DNA of 64,000 bases, taken from Craspedostauros australis. Its lineage: Eukaryota > Bacillariophyta > Bacillariophyceae > Mastogloiales > Achnanthaceae. The stretch covers positions 1,612,001-1,676,000 of the forward strand of contig JAMXDE010000007.1 in the NCBI GenBank assembly GCA_026770025.1, written 5' to 3'. Under the pieces are notes generated by a model. It did not search any database, was not told the origin of the DNA, and was given only the letters and a program-made list of their open reading frames with translations. Positions 10,577-22,500 of this stretch are shown piece by piece. How positions within the stretch are numbered: position 1 is the stretch's first letter; every line of letters begins with the position of its first letter. Position numbers and translations under genes: made by a program.

Positions 10577-11688
10577 ATGCAGGCATCTCCACACACCGTT
10601 GAGGCCAATCACTTTGCTGTGTTGGGTTTCGGTCTCCTTGGTAGTCATGTGGAGCACAGAAATGTTGCCGATCTCACCGGGTACGCGAATCGCCACTACT
10701 ACTCGGTGTTCGGTACAAGTCACGAGGTGATTCACCTTGTGTGGAATGAGTTGGCGGCTTGCGGCGTCCTCACCAAATACACCAAGCCAAAGCATTTGCT
10801 CTGGGTTTGCGCATTCCTGAAGACCTATGGAACAGAGAGCGCAATGTCGGTCATGCTGCGATGCAGTGACTCCAGCTACCGCAGGTGGGTGTGGGCTATG
10901 CTCAGCATGATATTTCGCATCCGGTCAAAGGTGGTAAGTACAACGCGTGATTCCCCGTGACTGATACATTGATGGAGGAACCACAGTCAATCAAATCTCG
11001 CGTTGCATCGAAATGTCTCTCACCGTCTCACAATTTTTTTCTCCATTCTATCAATGCCCGCTTTCTCACCCACAAGATTTGCTGGGAGAACCGGAAACAA
11101 GGAACAACAGACAACACCCGAGGTTTTGTCACTGTGGACGGCACCGACTTCAGAATCAAGGAGCCAAAACCATTCAATCCCAAATGGTACTCCTTTAAGT
11201 TCAAAAGCGCAAGTGTGCGCTACGAGGTTGCTGTGTCCCTCGCAAAGGGTGACATCGTTTGGGCAAATGGTCCGTATCCTTGTGGTCTGTTCAATGACCT
11301 CCAAATTTATCGCTTCGGTCTCAAACGGGTCATGGAGGAAAACGAATTCGTGGTTGCCGACAGAGGCTACCAAGCGGATGACCAAGTGCTCGGACCAACC
11401 ACTCTGACGGATGGAATTTGTCGAGCGCGTCATGAAACAGTCAACAAACGATTCAAAAATTGGAATTGCATGCGTCAACCGTGGCGACACGATCGCGACA
11501 AACACTTTTTGGCGTTCAACGCTGTGTTGGTGTTGACCCAGGTGGAGCTTCGAACCGGTTTTCCGTTGTTCGACCTGAACGATGCTCTCGCAAACTCCAT
11601 CCAGCGCCGAATCGCTGCGTATGAGACCGGCAGGCACTTCGGATGGCAAATTCTGCACCCACCTCCCAATACCGCCACTAATTATTAG
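10577..11688 (+). CDS. PIF/Harbinger-like DDE transposase (DDE_Tnp_4 type), two exons
   Basis: Exon 1 is 10,577-10,933 and exon 2 is 11,077-11,688. The intron (GTAAGT...CACAAG, 143 nt, with a T/C-rich 3' part) joins in phase 0 and gives a continuous 322-residue protein reading RSKV-ICWENRK across the junction, as expected for this family. Exon 2 carries the three acidic catalytic positions: TVDGTD, VADRGY, then the glutamate of RARHETVNKRFK. Between them, YSFKFKSASVRYEV and DIVWANGPYPCG match the usual DDE_Tnp_4 pattern. Exon 1 is the N-terminal helical part. The length is near the low end for the family. No stop or frameshift is visible, so it may be intact. Terminal inverted repeats and the target duplication were not found. 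Confidence 0.85.
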
Positions 11689-13567
11689 CCAACGTGAAGA
11701 TCCAGTACACATACGAATGCCTTCTCTGTCTACAATCATTGTTAGCATCCTTTGTTGCCAGAGGTTGACGAGCAGAAACATCTATTGACATCACCGACTA
11801 CTCGTGACCTGCCGCCATTGCTGATGCAGCGACATGCACCGGGGAATGTTGATCTTGTCTGTCCAACCTACATGCGGACGGAGTTAATTGAACACACAAT
11901 GACACTGCGACCGTGTACGTATGCATGCGTTCCATACAACGGAATGGCAACAACAGAGGAGGGCGCCGCGCCAGGTTTTCTCCGATAAGTTGTGGAGGCG
12001 ACGTCAGGAAACGATACGGCATGACCACCTCCCCCACACGGCATCAGCCATTTTAGCGGAAACATATGAAGCAAAAGCCCGCGAACCGAAACTGTCTTTC
12101 GCTCACTGCCCCACACTGGCACAGCGATAATAGGATATTGCATTTACGCTCACGTGCACACAACCACCCCTGGAATGACAAGTGCATTGAAAACGAACAT
12201 CGGCGCCCAACTGCGGCGATGTGCCTGTGGTTGCCTTACTTCCCCCAACAAGACGCTCGCGATGTACTAGCAGGGCCAATTCATGATGCTCCAAACACCG
12301 CAAAGACGAATCCCTTCTGTCACAAGAAGACGCCGTGAACCATTATGAGGCTTACGATGATCCCCACCATGCCTCTACCTGTGCTTGACTTTGCCTTCCT
12401 CTTGCAGATTTGGATGTAGAGCAAGGACAAACATGGTCTGCCATAGTGGAACGCAAAGGCGCACCGAGACAGGGGCAAACCAGACCGGCGCGTGCAACCG
12501 TGAAGACTATCTTTGTCGCCAGTCAAGGGACACATTCGTAGGACAGTGAATCATGGAACTTTGCAGTTGAAACCACCTCGAAGGGACGAAATGGCTGTTG
12601 TTGTGATTATGAATATCTGAAGTCGAGCTTGGTTGTCGTAGTGATATGACAGTCGCTTTTGTAACACACACACTGAAGGTAGTGACATGCCGGAACAAAA
12701 GGAGCCTCCTCTGCTGTAACAAACAGGGCCAGTGATATCACCATATTCCAGGACTGACAGATACGGTAGCATGCCATTCGAAGGAACAAGGAGGAACGTC
12801 CCTTGGACAACCCCCTGGCCAAGCAAGAGCCCAATCACATGGGAGAACGTTGGAGCAACGCGTGCCAAGGGGGAAATCCCAAACCATAGGTGTCCCAACA
12901 TAGTGCAACCGAAGTCAACGTAACGGTGACAGTTGTCCGTTGGACGAAGGCTGATCCAACGATACACCCACATTGATGATCCCCGCTTAACAGTATAAGC
13001 ATCACTGCATGCAATTTCATGGTGGAGGAACATGCGATTGAAGTATGCTTTTAACGTGGAACAGTGCAGTCAAGTGCGTGCCTAAGTATGATGTAGACCT
13101 TCGTGCTAATCGAATTCGGGACTGCGTTCTCAGAAGTCTAACTTTGGGTAGACTTCAGGTCGACATTGGTCGTCTGTCGTGCATACGTCAGGTTCTTGAG
13201 CATACCGAAGTTTTTGGTGTGATTTCCAACTATACGGCAACCTCCAGGGGCATTCGCAGATGGGATCGCGAACCGCCATTTCACACACATCGCATCGTTG
13301 GTGTCGTCGTAACTGCGCAGGCAAACGCTTTGAGAATTCGCCAGGGGTTCGCGCAATCAGTCAACATCGCAGGCAGAGAAACTTGTGGAACTCTGTGGGG
13401 AGACAACTACGAGTAGGAGCTAAAATGGATTTATCGGTTGTGCCGGTGTTGCATCGTCTACCATACTGTTTTGGTAGAGCAAGACCTGTGCGACTTTGGA
13501 GGTTCTCGTGCCATCCGAGGAAGGCAGAGGCCACTGGTCTGGACGAGTGCTTGTGCCGAATCACCCA
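11689..13567. other. Intergenic, no gene supported
   Basis: Lies between the transposase stop and the stop of the giant repeat gene. Frames of 120-160 codons exist (about 13,045-13,416 plus, 12,551-13,033 minus), but the opposite strand is equally open and no domain is recognisable. A downstream transposon end may be hidden here. Confidence 0.45.
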
Positions 13568-16500
13568 TTAGCCCAACAAACCCATGTCGTCATCGTTGTC
13601 CCCGTCTAGCTTCATCCCCATGCCCCCGCCACCGTCCGAGTAGCTGCTGCGGTTGCGACTGCCGCCCTTCAACTTGATCTTCCCAAAGAACTTGCGCGTG
13701 TTGCGGCCGATCTTGCTAATATCCGGTTTCATCGATAGGCCAAAGCCCTTCCTCGACGAAGACTTCTTGCCTTCGGCGCCACTCCCAGAGAAGTTGTCCA
13801 TGTCGTCGCTGCTGCTGAGACCAGGTTTGTTGAAGGACGATCCGAGCATTCCGGCCGTGTCTGACGTGTTGTCATTCTCACCGATTGGTGGTAAATCAGA
13901 CGTCCCGAACTTGCTCAGCATCGGCTGCTTGTTGCCTCTCAACGACGTGGACAGTCCAAAGAAGCTCGCCGGCCCGTTGCTGGTGCCACCGTCGTTGTTG
14001 GAATCCGTGTTGTCGCCATTGTCGTCTTCGTCACCCTCCATGATGGTTGGTTCCGCCCCGGCCGCCAAGCCCCCGCCGTCAGCACCGAAGCGCCGGCGTC
14101 CCGACAGCAACCCCAAATCGCTGGCGTTTGTGGCAGTTGTCCGCACGGAGTTCTGCCTGTCGAGCACAAAGTCTCCTCCCTTGTTCTGGACCTTCTCCAA
14201 GGCTTCCGCAGCGGTCATCGGCCTTGGGCCACTGTTCGCGAATGACGCTCCGGGCGCCTGCTCTTGTCCAAACTGGCGCTGGGTCGACTGGAAATTGGTT
14301 TTACCGGATGGGTTCGGAGCGGCAAATGACGTATTTGGCTGCAATGGTTGTTGGTGGAAGTCTTGGAATCCATTCTTCTTGAGATCCTCCATCTCTTTCT
14401 TGAGTTCGAACACGGAGAACAGCTTTTTGGATTTCTGCTTCTTCACTTCGTCATTGTACACCTTTGTCGGATCTGGCATGCCGCGACTGCGGTGGCGTCG
14501 ACGATGGCTACCACTGTTAGGTCTGCGGTAGCTACCATGCTTGCTTGACTTGGTGTTCCGCCGGCGTTCCATCTGCGCGCGTCTCAGATTGGCCTCGAGA
14601 GAATCATCCGAAGCTGAACCATCGGTGTCGCCGGCATTGGCTTGACCGCTCTTGTTCTTCGCCTTGGACTGTTCGACCGCGGCTTTCAGTTTGCCTTCCT
14701 TTTGCATCGAGCGTGCCTTGAGACGGAAAAGCTCGTCGTCAAAGCCATCGCTCACACCAGATAGACCTGAGACGACCGAAAGTGCCGCGGATTCTTCGTC
14801 AGAATTGAGTCCGTCGGAGTTATCATCCTCCGCATCCGAATCCATAATGATCGACCCCCCGTCGCTGCTAAAGTTTGCCTCGTACGCCTCTTCTGGCTCT
14901 TCATCGAAAACATCCTGCATCGCTCTTCGGAACTCCTTGGAAAACTTGCTGTCCAGCTTGCGACGCCTTCGTTTGCTCCTCTTCTTGCGTTTCTTGTCCT
15001 TCTTTTCGCCTTCGAACAGGAACAGGCGGGGGAACTCTTCCGCGCCCGTCTTGGTCATGTTCTTCTGATCGACCTTGGTCCTTTGTCTGTCCTCGCGGCG
15101 CTGGCTGATCTGCGCGGCCACGTGCTTGTCGGCTTCCATCGTCTCCCATTTTTCTTGGAAATCCGCCTCCCAGCCCTTGGTCTTCTCCGCGACCTTGCTT
15201 TCCATGAGTTCGAATTCGACTTCGTCGAATCGCAAAGATTCCATGAAATCCGCTTCAACCTCGCTGTTGCCATCGCTGCTTTCGTCCTCTTCCGGCTCTT
15301 CGTGGATGGTTGCTTCGGCGCCCATCGTCTTTTCTTGGGCTGAGAAGGACTGGTTGAAGTTGAATACAGAACGATCGAAGAAAGAGGGATTCTTCTCGAA
15401 GAAGTCATCTTGGATGTCATCGTCCCGCTCAGATGACTCCTCCGTAATCCCACCTTTGATTCCCAGCTTCGATGCTCGATTCTTGCCAGACGACTCCCAG
15501 GGATGCGCCTTGGGTTTTTCGAGCGTAGCACTGCTTTCCCCGAAGAGGAGAGATGCATTCAGGTTCGGCTTGGGCTTGGGTTTCCTCCTTTTCGTTGCCT
15601 GCTGTTTTCTCGAATCGATGGTACCAAGGCTCATTTCATCCCCATGCCGTGTCAAGCCGACGTCGTCGTCACTGTCATCATCCCCTCTTTTTTGAGCGGC
15701 GAGATGTGCTGATAGATCCATCGTTTTGGGTTTGCGCGGTGACAGGTGCTTTCCACGAACGGTCACAGAGCGTCCGCTAGGATCGGCCGGTTTGTGGGGG
15801 AGTTGCATTGATGATTCCGACGAGGACAGGGCCCCATCTGGCAACGCATTCTTCGGGTCACTACGCTTGTTCCGCGAGGAGGAGGAGGATGACGATTTGC
15901 TCTTGCTGATTGTCTTGCGTTTCGCTCCTTTCAGGCTCTTCGAAGATGATGTTGACCGCGGTGGTTGGCGTCGTTTGTCGTTGGACTTCGACGATGTTCT
16001 CTTGTCCCCTGACTTGCCCTTCCCTCCTCGGCTCTTCTTGGAGGTAGATGAGGCCCTGGATGCATGCGAGGAAATAGACTTTGAGCGGGGTGCTTTCCTG
16101 CCTCCGTTCGATCCATTGGACCTGCGCGACGAACGGTGCTTCTTGCCCTTACTCGCTTTGCTTGACGAAGTCGATGCGCGGTCGATAGCTGATGCTGCCG
16201 TCGACTGTGATCGCACTTCGAGGTCCTCCTTCGACGATACGCTGCCTTCGGCGTCGCTGTCGGAATTGGAGCTGTACCCGCTGGACGATGACAAAGACTC
16301 GTCGGAATCATCGCCTTCCCACTCCGTATCGGTTTCCCACGACGATGAGTCGTTCATCATTTCGTCTTGCAGCTTCTTCTCGATGGTCTCCTGGACGAGC
16401 TCTTCTTGCTTCTTCTGCTCTTCCTCCATCTTCTTGATTTCGTTGTCCATCTCCATCGCCTTCAGCTGCTCCTTGATCAGATCCTCCTGCAGTTTGCGCG

Positions 16501-19500
16501 CCTTTTCCAATTCAATCTCTTTCTTGCTCTTGCCTCTACCAAACCCAAACCAACCACGTTTTGCAGGGTCAGAGTTCCTCACGGACATCGATACGGACAC
16601 CGACGCCGACGGGGCCACAGATTGATTTGACGATCTCACTGGTGGCTCTGTTGTCTCCGAGAGACTTGATGGTAAGTTGGTAAAGACGACCTCATCCTTT
16701 TTCTCGCTGGCGTCGAGTTCTGCCTCACCCGTCGAGCTCACTGGAGGAGGTTTCTTTACTTTGCGCCTCATCTTCTTTGGCTTCTTCTCCTTCCTATCTT
16801 TCTTGTTCTTTTTCTTCTTTCCCCTCTTGTCTTCTCTCTGACTCTGTTGGCTAGATGCGGTTTCGAGGTCCTTTGCGCCCTTGATGTTATCGTCTTCCTC
16901 GATCGTAGCAGCGCGAGTGAGGGCAACATCATCATCAGATGCTTTTTCGTCTGGTGGTTTACTGGACTCGATCTTCGGAGCTTCGCGATCTTCGGTTTCT
17001 GTATGCCCGCCCTGTGAAGTTGCTTTGCTGTTCGTATGTCGTTTGGATGGCTTAGTGCCGGACTTGGCAGCTGACTTCTTCGTCGGCTTGATAGGTGACT
17101 TGCTTTGCGCGGTGTCGTCGTGCGTTTCTTTCGACTTTGGCTGTGACGCAACGCTGTCAATTGGTTGGACAACTGGTTGCTGTGGAGCGTTCTTGCTGAG
17201 CCGTTCGTCCTTGAGGAGCTCGAGGTCTTCTATCTCATCTTCACCGAGCTCTTCACCGCGCTTCCGTCTTTCGAAGCAGTCCAACTCGAACAGCTCGTCG
17301 TCACTCAGTTCGTCTCCAGCACGAGCACGCTCGAAGAGCTCAAGCTCATACAATGCATCAGCATCATACTGCTCTCCACGATCGCGGCACTTGATCAAGT
17401 CCTTGAGGGTTTTTGCGTCAAGAGCGAGTTGGCGACGTTCGTCTCGCAGCAAATCGAGCTCATCCAGTTCATCGTCTTGTAGCTCCTCGCCCAACAGGCG
17501 ACGCTCGAACAGCACAACCTCGTACTCCTCGTCCTCATTCAACTCCTCTCCTGCCCGGCGCTTCTCGAACAGCTCCAGCTCATACAAACGATCTTCATCC
17601 ATACTCTCGCCTGCATCCTGCATCTTGTGCAAGTCCGTGAGCTGATTCTGTGTGAGCACATCGAATTTAGATCTTGTGAAGTGATCGAGTTCATCCAGGT
17701 CTTCGTCAGTGAGTTCGTCTCCGTTGTGCTTCTTGTGGATGATATCGAGGATGATGAGGTCATCTTCGTGCATGTCGTTGCCGTTGTGATCGTCTTCGAG
17801 TAGCTCGAGTTCGAAAAGGTCGGGGAGGTTGATGTTGTGACCTTGTTGCTGTTGCAATCTGAGATCCTTGAGTGTGTTGATCCATGCTGGAGGAGCAGCG
17901 TCAGCGTCAGTATCGTCGTCTGCGGTGTTGATGAGTTCTATATCTGTGGTTGCGTTGGTGGGCGAATCATCTGCACCGGCGACATCGTCGTTGGCATCAA
18001 CACTGGCGGTATCGCCGCCAGTATCATTATCGCCAATTCCATCACCATCACCGTTTCCGACCGGATCGCCACTCTCCTGCTTTTGCATCTGCAACAGCCT
18101 CTCGATCTCCTGCTGAGCCGCAAGCTTCTCTTCACGCTCCATCTGCAGCATCTCCAGATCTTCGATCTCGCTTTCTGACAGCACCTCACCACGTCTGCGC
18201 CTCTTGAAGAGGTCGACTTCGATCAGTTGATCTTCGTCGAGATCGTCACCTCGAAAGTGTTTTTGGATGAGTTCGGCTTCATAGAGCGCTGCGTGGTCGA
18301 TTTCGTATCCGTCATCGAGTTGGTATCTGAGTGTGACGACTTCGGCTTCTACACGTGCCTGTAGCTCGTCGTCGTCCAATGCATCATCGTGGTCGGTGTT
18401 GTCATCATCTTCGGCTGGGTTGGAGCGATGGGGAAGATCTTCTTGTTCAGCACCCTCCCCAGCATTTCTTTGGCTTGGCTGTTCCTGTTGATCAGAAGAA
18501 GCCCCGCTCTCTTTTTTTCGCCAACCAAAGCGGCTGAACCATGGCTTTCCAGTTGTTGGTTGATCGGCTTGTGGTGCATCTTGTGTTGGTGCTTCTGGGG
18601 GATCTTGTGGGCTGTTCGCCTGTACATCTTCTGGGACGTTTTCTGCACTTTCAGCGGGTAGCGGAGGTTGCGGAGATGCCTTTACTTTCGCTTGGTCGGC
18701 GCCATCAGAGGTTGATGCTTTGTGGTGGTGGCCAGGTTGATCTGGTTGGCCTTCGGCTTCCTCCTTGGGCCGGTTGGCTGGCTGTTCTTGCTCTTTTGGT
18801 CGGGGTTTGCTGGCATCGATGTGATCTTCGTTGATATGCTCGTCCTTGCCGTTGCGATCGAGGTTCGTTTCATCATTCTGAGCTTCGACGTGGCCTTGGC
18901 CTTGATCGTCTTTGCCAGAATTCTCATTCTCATTCTCAGCCTCATTGACATCAACATCAGTCTCCTTGCCTTCCAAAGCGACCTCGTGGCGCTCCTCTCT
19001 CAGCATGTCAAGCTCATCCAGTTCATCATCCTGGAGCTCTTCACCTAGCATGCGACGCTCGAACAGCACAACCTCGTACTCCTCATCCTCATTCAGTTCC
19101 TCTCCAGCTCGGCGCTTCTCGAACAGCTCCAGCTCATACAAGCGATCTTCATCGATACTCTCGCCTGCATCCTGCATGTCGTACATGTCCATGAGCTGAT
19201 TCTGTGTGAGCACATCGAATTTAGATCTTGTGAAGTGATCGAGTTCATCCAGGTCTTCGTCGGTGAGGTCGTCTCCGTTGTGCTTCTTGTGGATGATGTC
19301 AAGAACGATGAGGTCGTCTTCGCTGATATCGTTGCCGCTGTGGTCATCCTCGAGTAGTTCGAGTTCGAATAGATCTGGGAGGTTGATGTTGTGACCTTGT
19401 TCCTGTTGCGATCTGAGATCTTTGAGTGTGTTGAGCCATTCTGGAGTATCATTGTTGGTGTTGGTGTCGGTGTCGGTGTTGGAATTGTCATTTGTATTGA

Positions 19501-22500
19501 CATCCGAGGTGACGTCTCCGCCAATGTCTCCACTTCTCGTGGCTTCGTTCTTGTTGGGGATATCCTCCGCACCAGTCGCTTTGCGATCCACATGCTCTTT
19601 TTGGAGCTCTAACAGCTGCTCAGTTGCTCTCTGAGCCGCACGCCTCTCCTCACGCTCCATCCTCAACATCTCAAGCTCCTCCAGATCCTCATCGGCGAGA
19701 TCCTCTCCTTCTCTCCGTCGTTGAAACAGATCAACTTCGTACAGTTCGTCTTCGTCGAGATCTTCGTCTCGGAGGTGCTTCAGGATGAGCTGAGCTTCGT
19801 AGAGTGCATCATGATCGATGTCATGTCCGTCGCTGAGTTGTTGTTTGAGTGTGGTGATCTCCTTGAGGATGTCGCTTTCTTGGTGAGTGTCGGTTGACAG
19901 AAGTGAGTTATCGTCTTCAGGTTGTTGACTGTTGGGCGACATTGGACTGTTCAGTGCGTCTGATGCAGCGCTTGGCGATGCGTTCGTGTTGTGCGATTGG
20001 CGCGACGAGAGGGACACATCATCGTCGAATGGTTGCTCTGAGCTCAGTTGATCTCCCTGGACATTTTTCTGATCTATGGCCTGAGCCTGAGAAGGATCCC
20101 CATGCTCGGAATCTTTGCCATCGATCGTTTTCGTCTGAATCCCGTTCTGAGCACGGGTAGCACTGAGACTGTTGCTGCTGCTACTGCATTCATCACTCGC
20201 TGGTTCTTCGCGAGTGAAACGCGCTTCGCCTTCTTCTTCCTCCTCTATCTCCGATGGGCCACTGGTGTCGCTTGGTCTGTCTGCCTCCGATACTTCCGAT
20301 GGCTGTTCTGATGTGGTCGCTGCATCAACATCGGTTGCAGGCTCAGCAGAACCATCGGGCTTGCTTGCTACGTTCGTGGGTTGATCCTCGCCTGGCTCGG
20401 CCGAAGCATTCGCGTCTTCAGCGTGCTCTGATGGACGATCGTTTCCGTCACGGTCGCTTTTTGCAAATTGGTTACCCTCCTCATTATTCGCATGCGCAAT
20501 CGTGTCCTGGATTTCACTGCTGTCGTTGCTTGGCCCTGATTTCCTGTCGTCGTCGGATATGACGGAATCTGACGGTCGGTCAAAGCCGCCAAATTCACCG
20601 ACGTCATCAAAACCATTTGCACTCATTCCATCTTTTTGCTGGTCGATTTCGTTGGTGTCTACAGAGTTCTGTGGTTGACTTTTCGCGTGTTGGTTCTTTG
20701 TTGTTTCTCGGTTGTGTCCTTCACCATCTCTGCTCAAGGAGTTTGTGGCAGATTCATCATCGTTTCCAGCTTGACTTTCGCTGAACCCGTTGTCGCTGTT
20801 CGAAAGCAACGCTTGTTTCGCGCCAACAACATTTTCCTCAGTGTGCGAATCGCCCCCTTCAGTTCCGCGTCCAGAACTCTCGTTTGGGTATTGCTGCGAC
20901 GCTCGAGCTTCTCGCAACTCATCCAAATCATCGAGGTCATCGTCATCGAGCTCTTCGCCTTGTTGTCTCCTCTCAAAACAGTCCAGTTCGAACATCTCAT
21001 CATCAGTCAGATCTTCCCCGGAATCGGCACGTTCAAAGAGCTCAAGCTCATACAACAGCTCCGCATCGTATGACTCTCCTCGATCACGACGACGTCTGAG
21101 CTCCTCAAGCTCTCCCACCTCTTCCGTATTGATTGCATCTTCACCGCCATTGCTATCCCTGTCTCCCTCTTCATCAGCGTCTTCAACATTGACGCTGTCG
21201 CTGGTATTGACATCGCTGCCTTCGTCAGCTTGCCCATTTCCATCCTCATTCTCATCGACATCAACATCAGTCTCCTCGCGGGTAGAAGCAAGCCCGCGGC
21301 GCTCCTCTCTCAGCATGTCAAGCTCATCCAGCTCATCGTCTTGCAGCTCCTCGCCCAACAGGCGACGCTCGAACAGCACAACCTCGTACTCCTCATCCTC
21401 GTTCAACTCCTCGCCTGCCCGGCGCTTCTCGAACAGCTCCAGCTCGTACAAACGATCTTCATCCATACTCTCGCCTGCATCCTGCATCTTGTGCAAGTCC
21501 GTGAGCTGATTCTGTGTGAGCACATCGAATTTAGATCTTGTGAAGTGATCGAGTTCATCCAGGTCTTCGTCAGTGAGATCGTCTCCGTTGTGCTTCTTGT
21601 GGATGATATCGAGGATGATGAGGTCGTCTTCGTGCATGTCGTTGCCGTTGTGATCGTCTTCGAGTAGCTCGAGTTCGAAAAGATCGGGGAGGTTGATGTT
21701 GTGACCTTGTTGCTGTTGTGATCTGAGATCCTTGAGTGTGTTGATCCATTCTGGAGTAACCGCGCCTGTTTCGGCATGGGCAATGTCATCTGCAGCGTCA
21801 TCTGCATCATCGTTGGTTTCGTCATGACTGTGAGCTTGCGTGGTCGTTGTATCGGGCTTGTCATTGATGTCGATATCATGATCCGTCGTCTCTTCTGCCA
21901 TTTCCTCCTGGATCGATGTTGGAGGAATGGAATCGGATTCGTGCCCGAGAGCATCATCGTTGTTTTCGTCCGTGGCGACATCTCGAACTGCAGTGGGAGC
22001 GAGATCCTCGAAGCAGCCAACGATATCTACATTGGGCATGTCTGATTGCTCGGCATCGCTGTCGTGATGGCTATTTCTATCCATGCTGCTGGCGTTGATG
22101 TTGACGATGTTGTCATTTTCATCAACTTCATCATCTTCATCATCTTCACCATCACCATCAGTGCTGCTGTCTTGATTGCTGGTGCCGTTTTTATCATCGG
22201 CTTCCTCCAGCACTTTCGCAACGGTGCCTTCATGTGAACTATCGCCGGGAACGTTGATGAGATATGTGTTGGATTCTTCGGATTGGGTGGCATCGCCATC
22301 GGTTTTGCCATTTCCGTCGTCGCTGCCGTCGTCGATGAGTTTGCCGCTGATCGCAGAAGGGACGTCCTCAGGTGTAGGATCACCGGCTGAATCCACAGAT
22401 GCGTCTTGGGCAGAATCGAAGCCTCGTTCATTTTTGTTGTCAGCGCTGGCATCCATGGTTTCAAAGCTATGTTCACTTTCACTGCCGACATCGACATCGA

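Noticed and set aside
12551-13033. 160-codon minus-strand frame near the giant gene 3' end
   Set aside because: No domain, and the complementary strand is open as well; not enough to call a gene.
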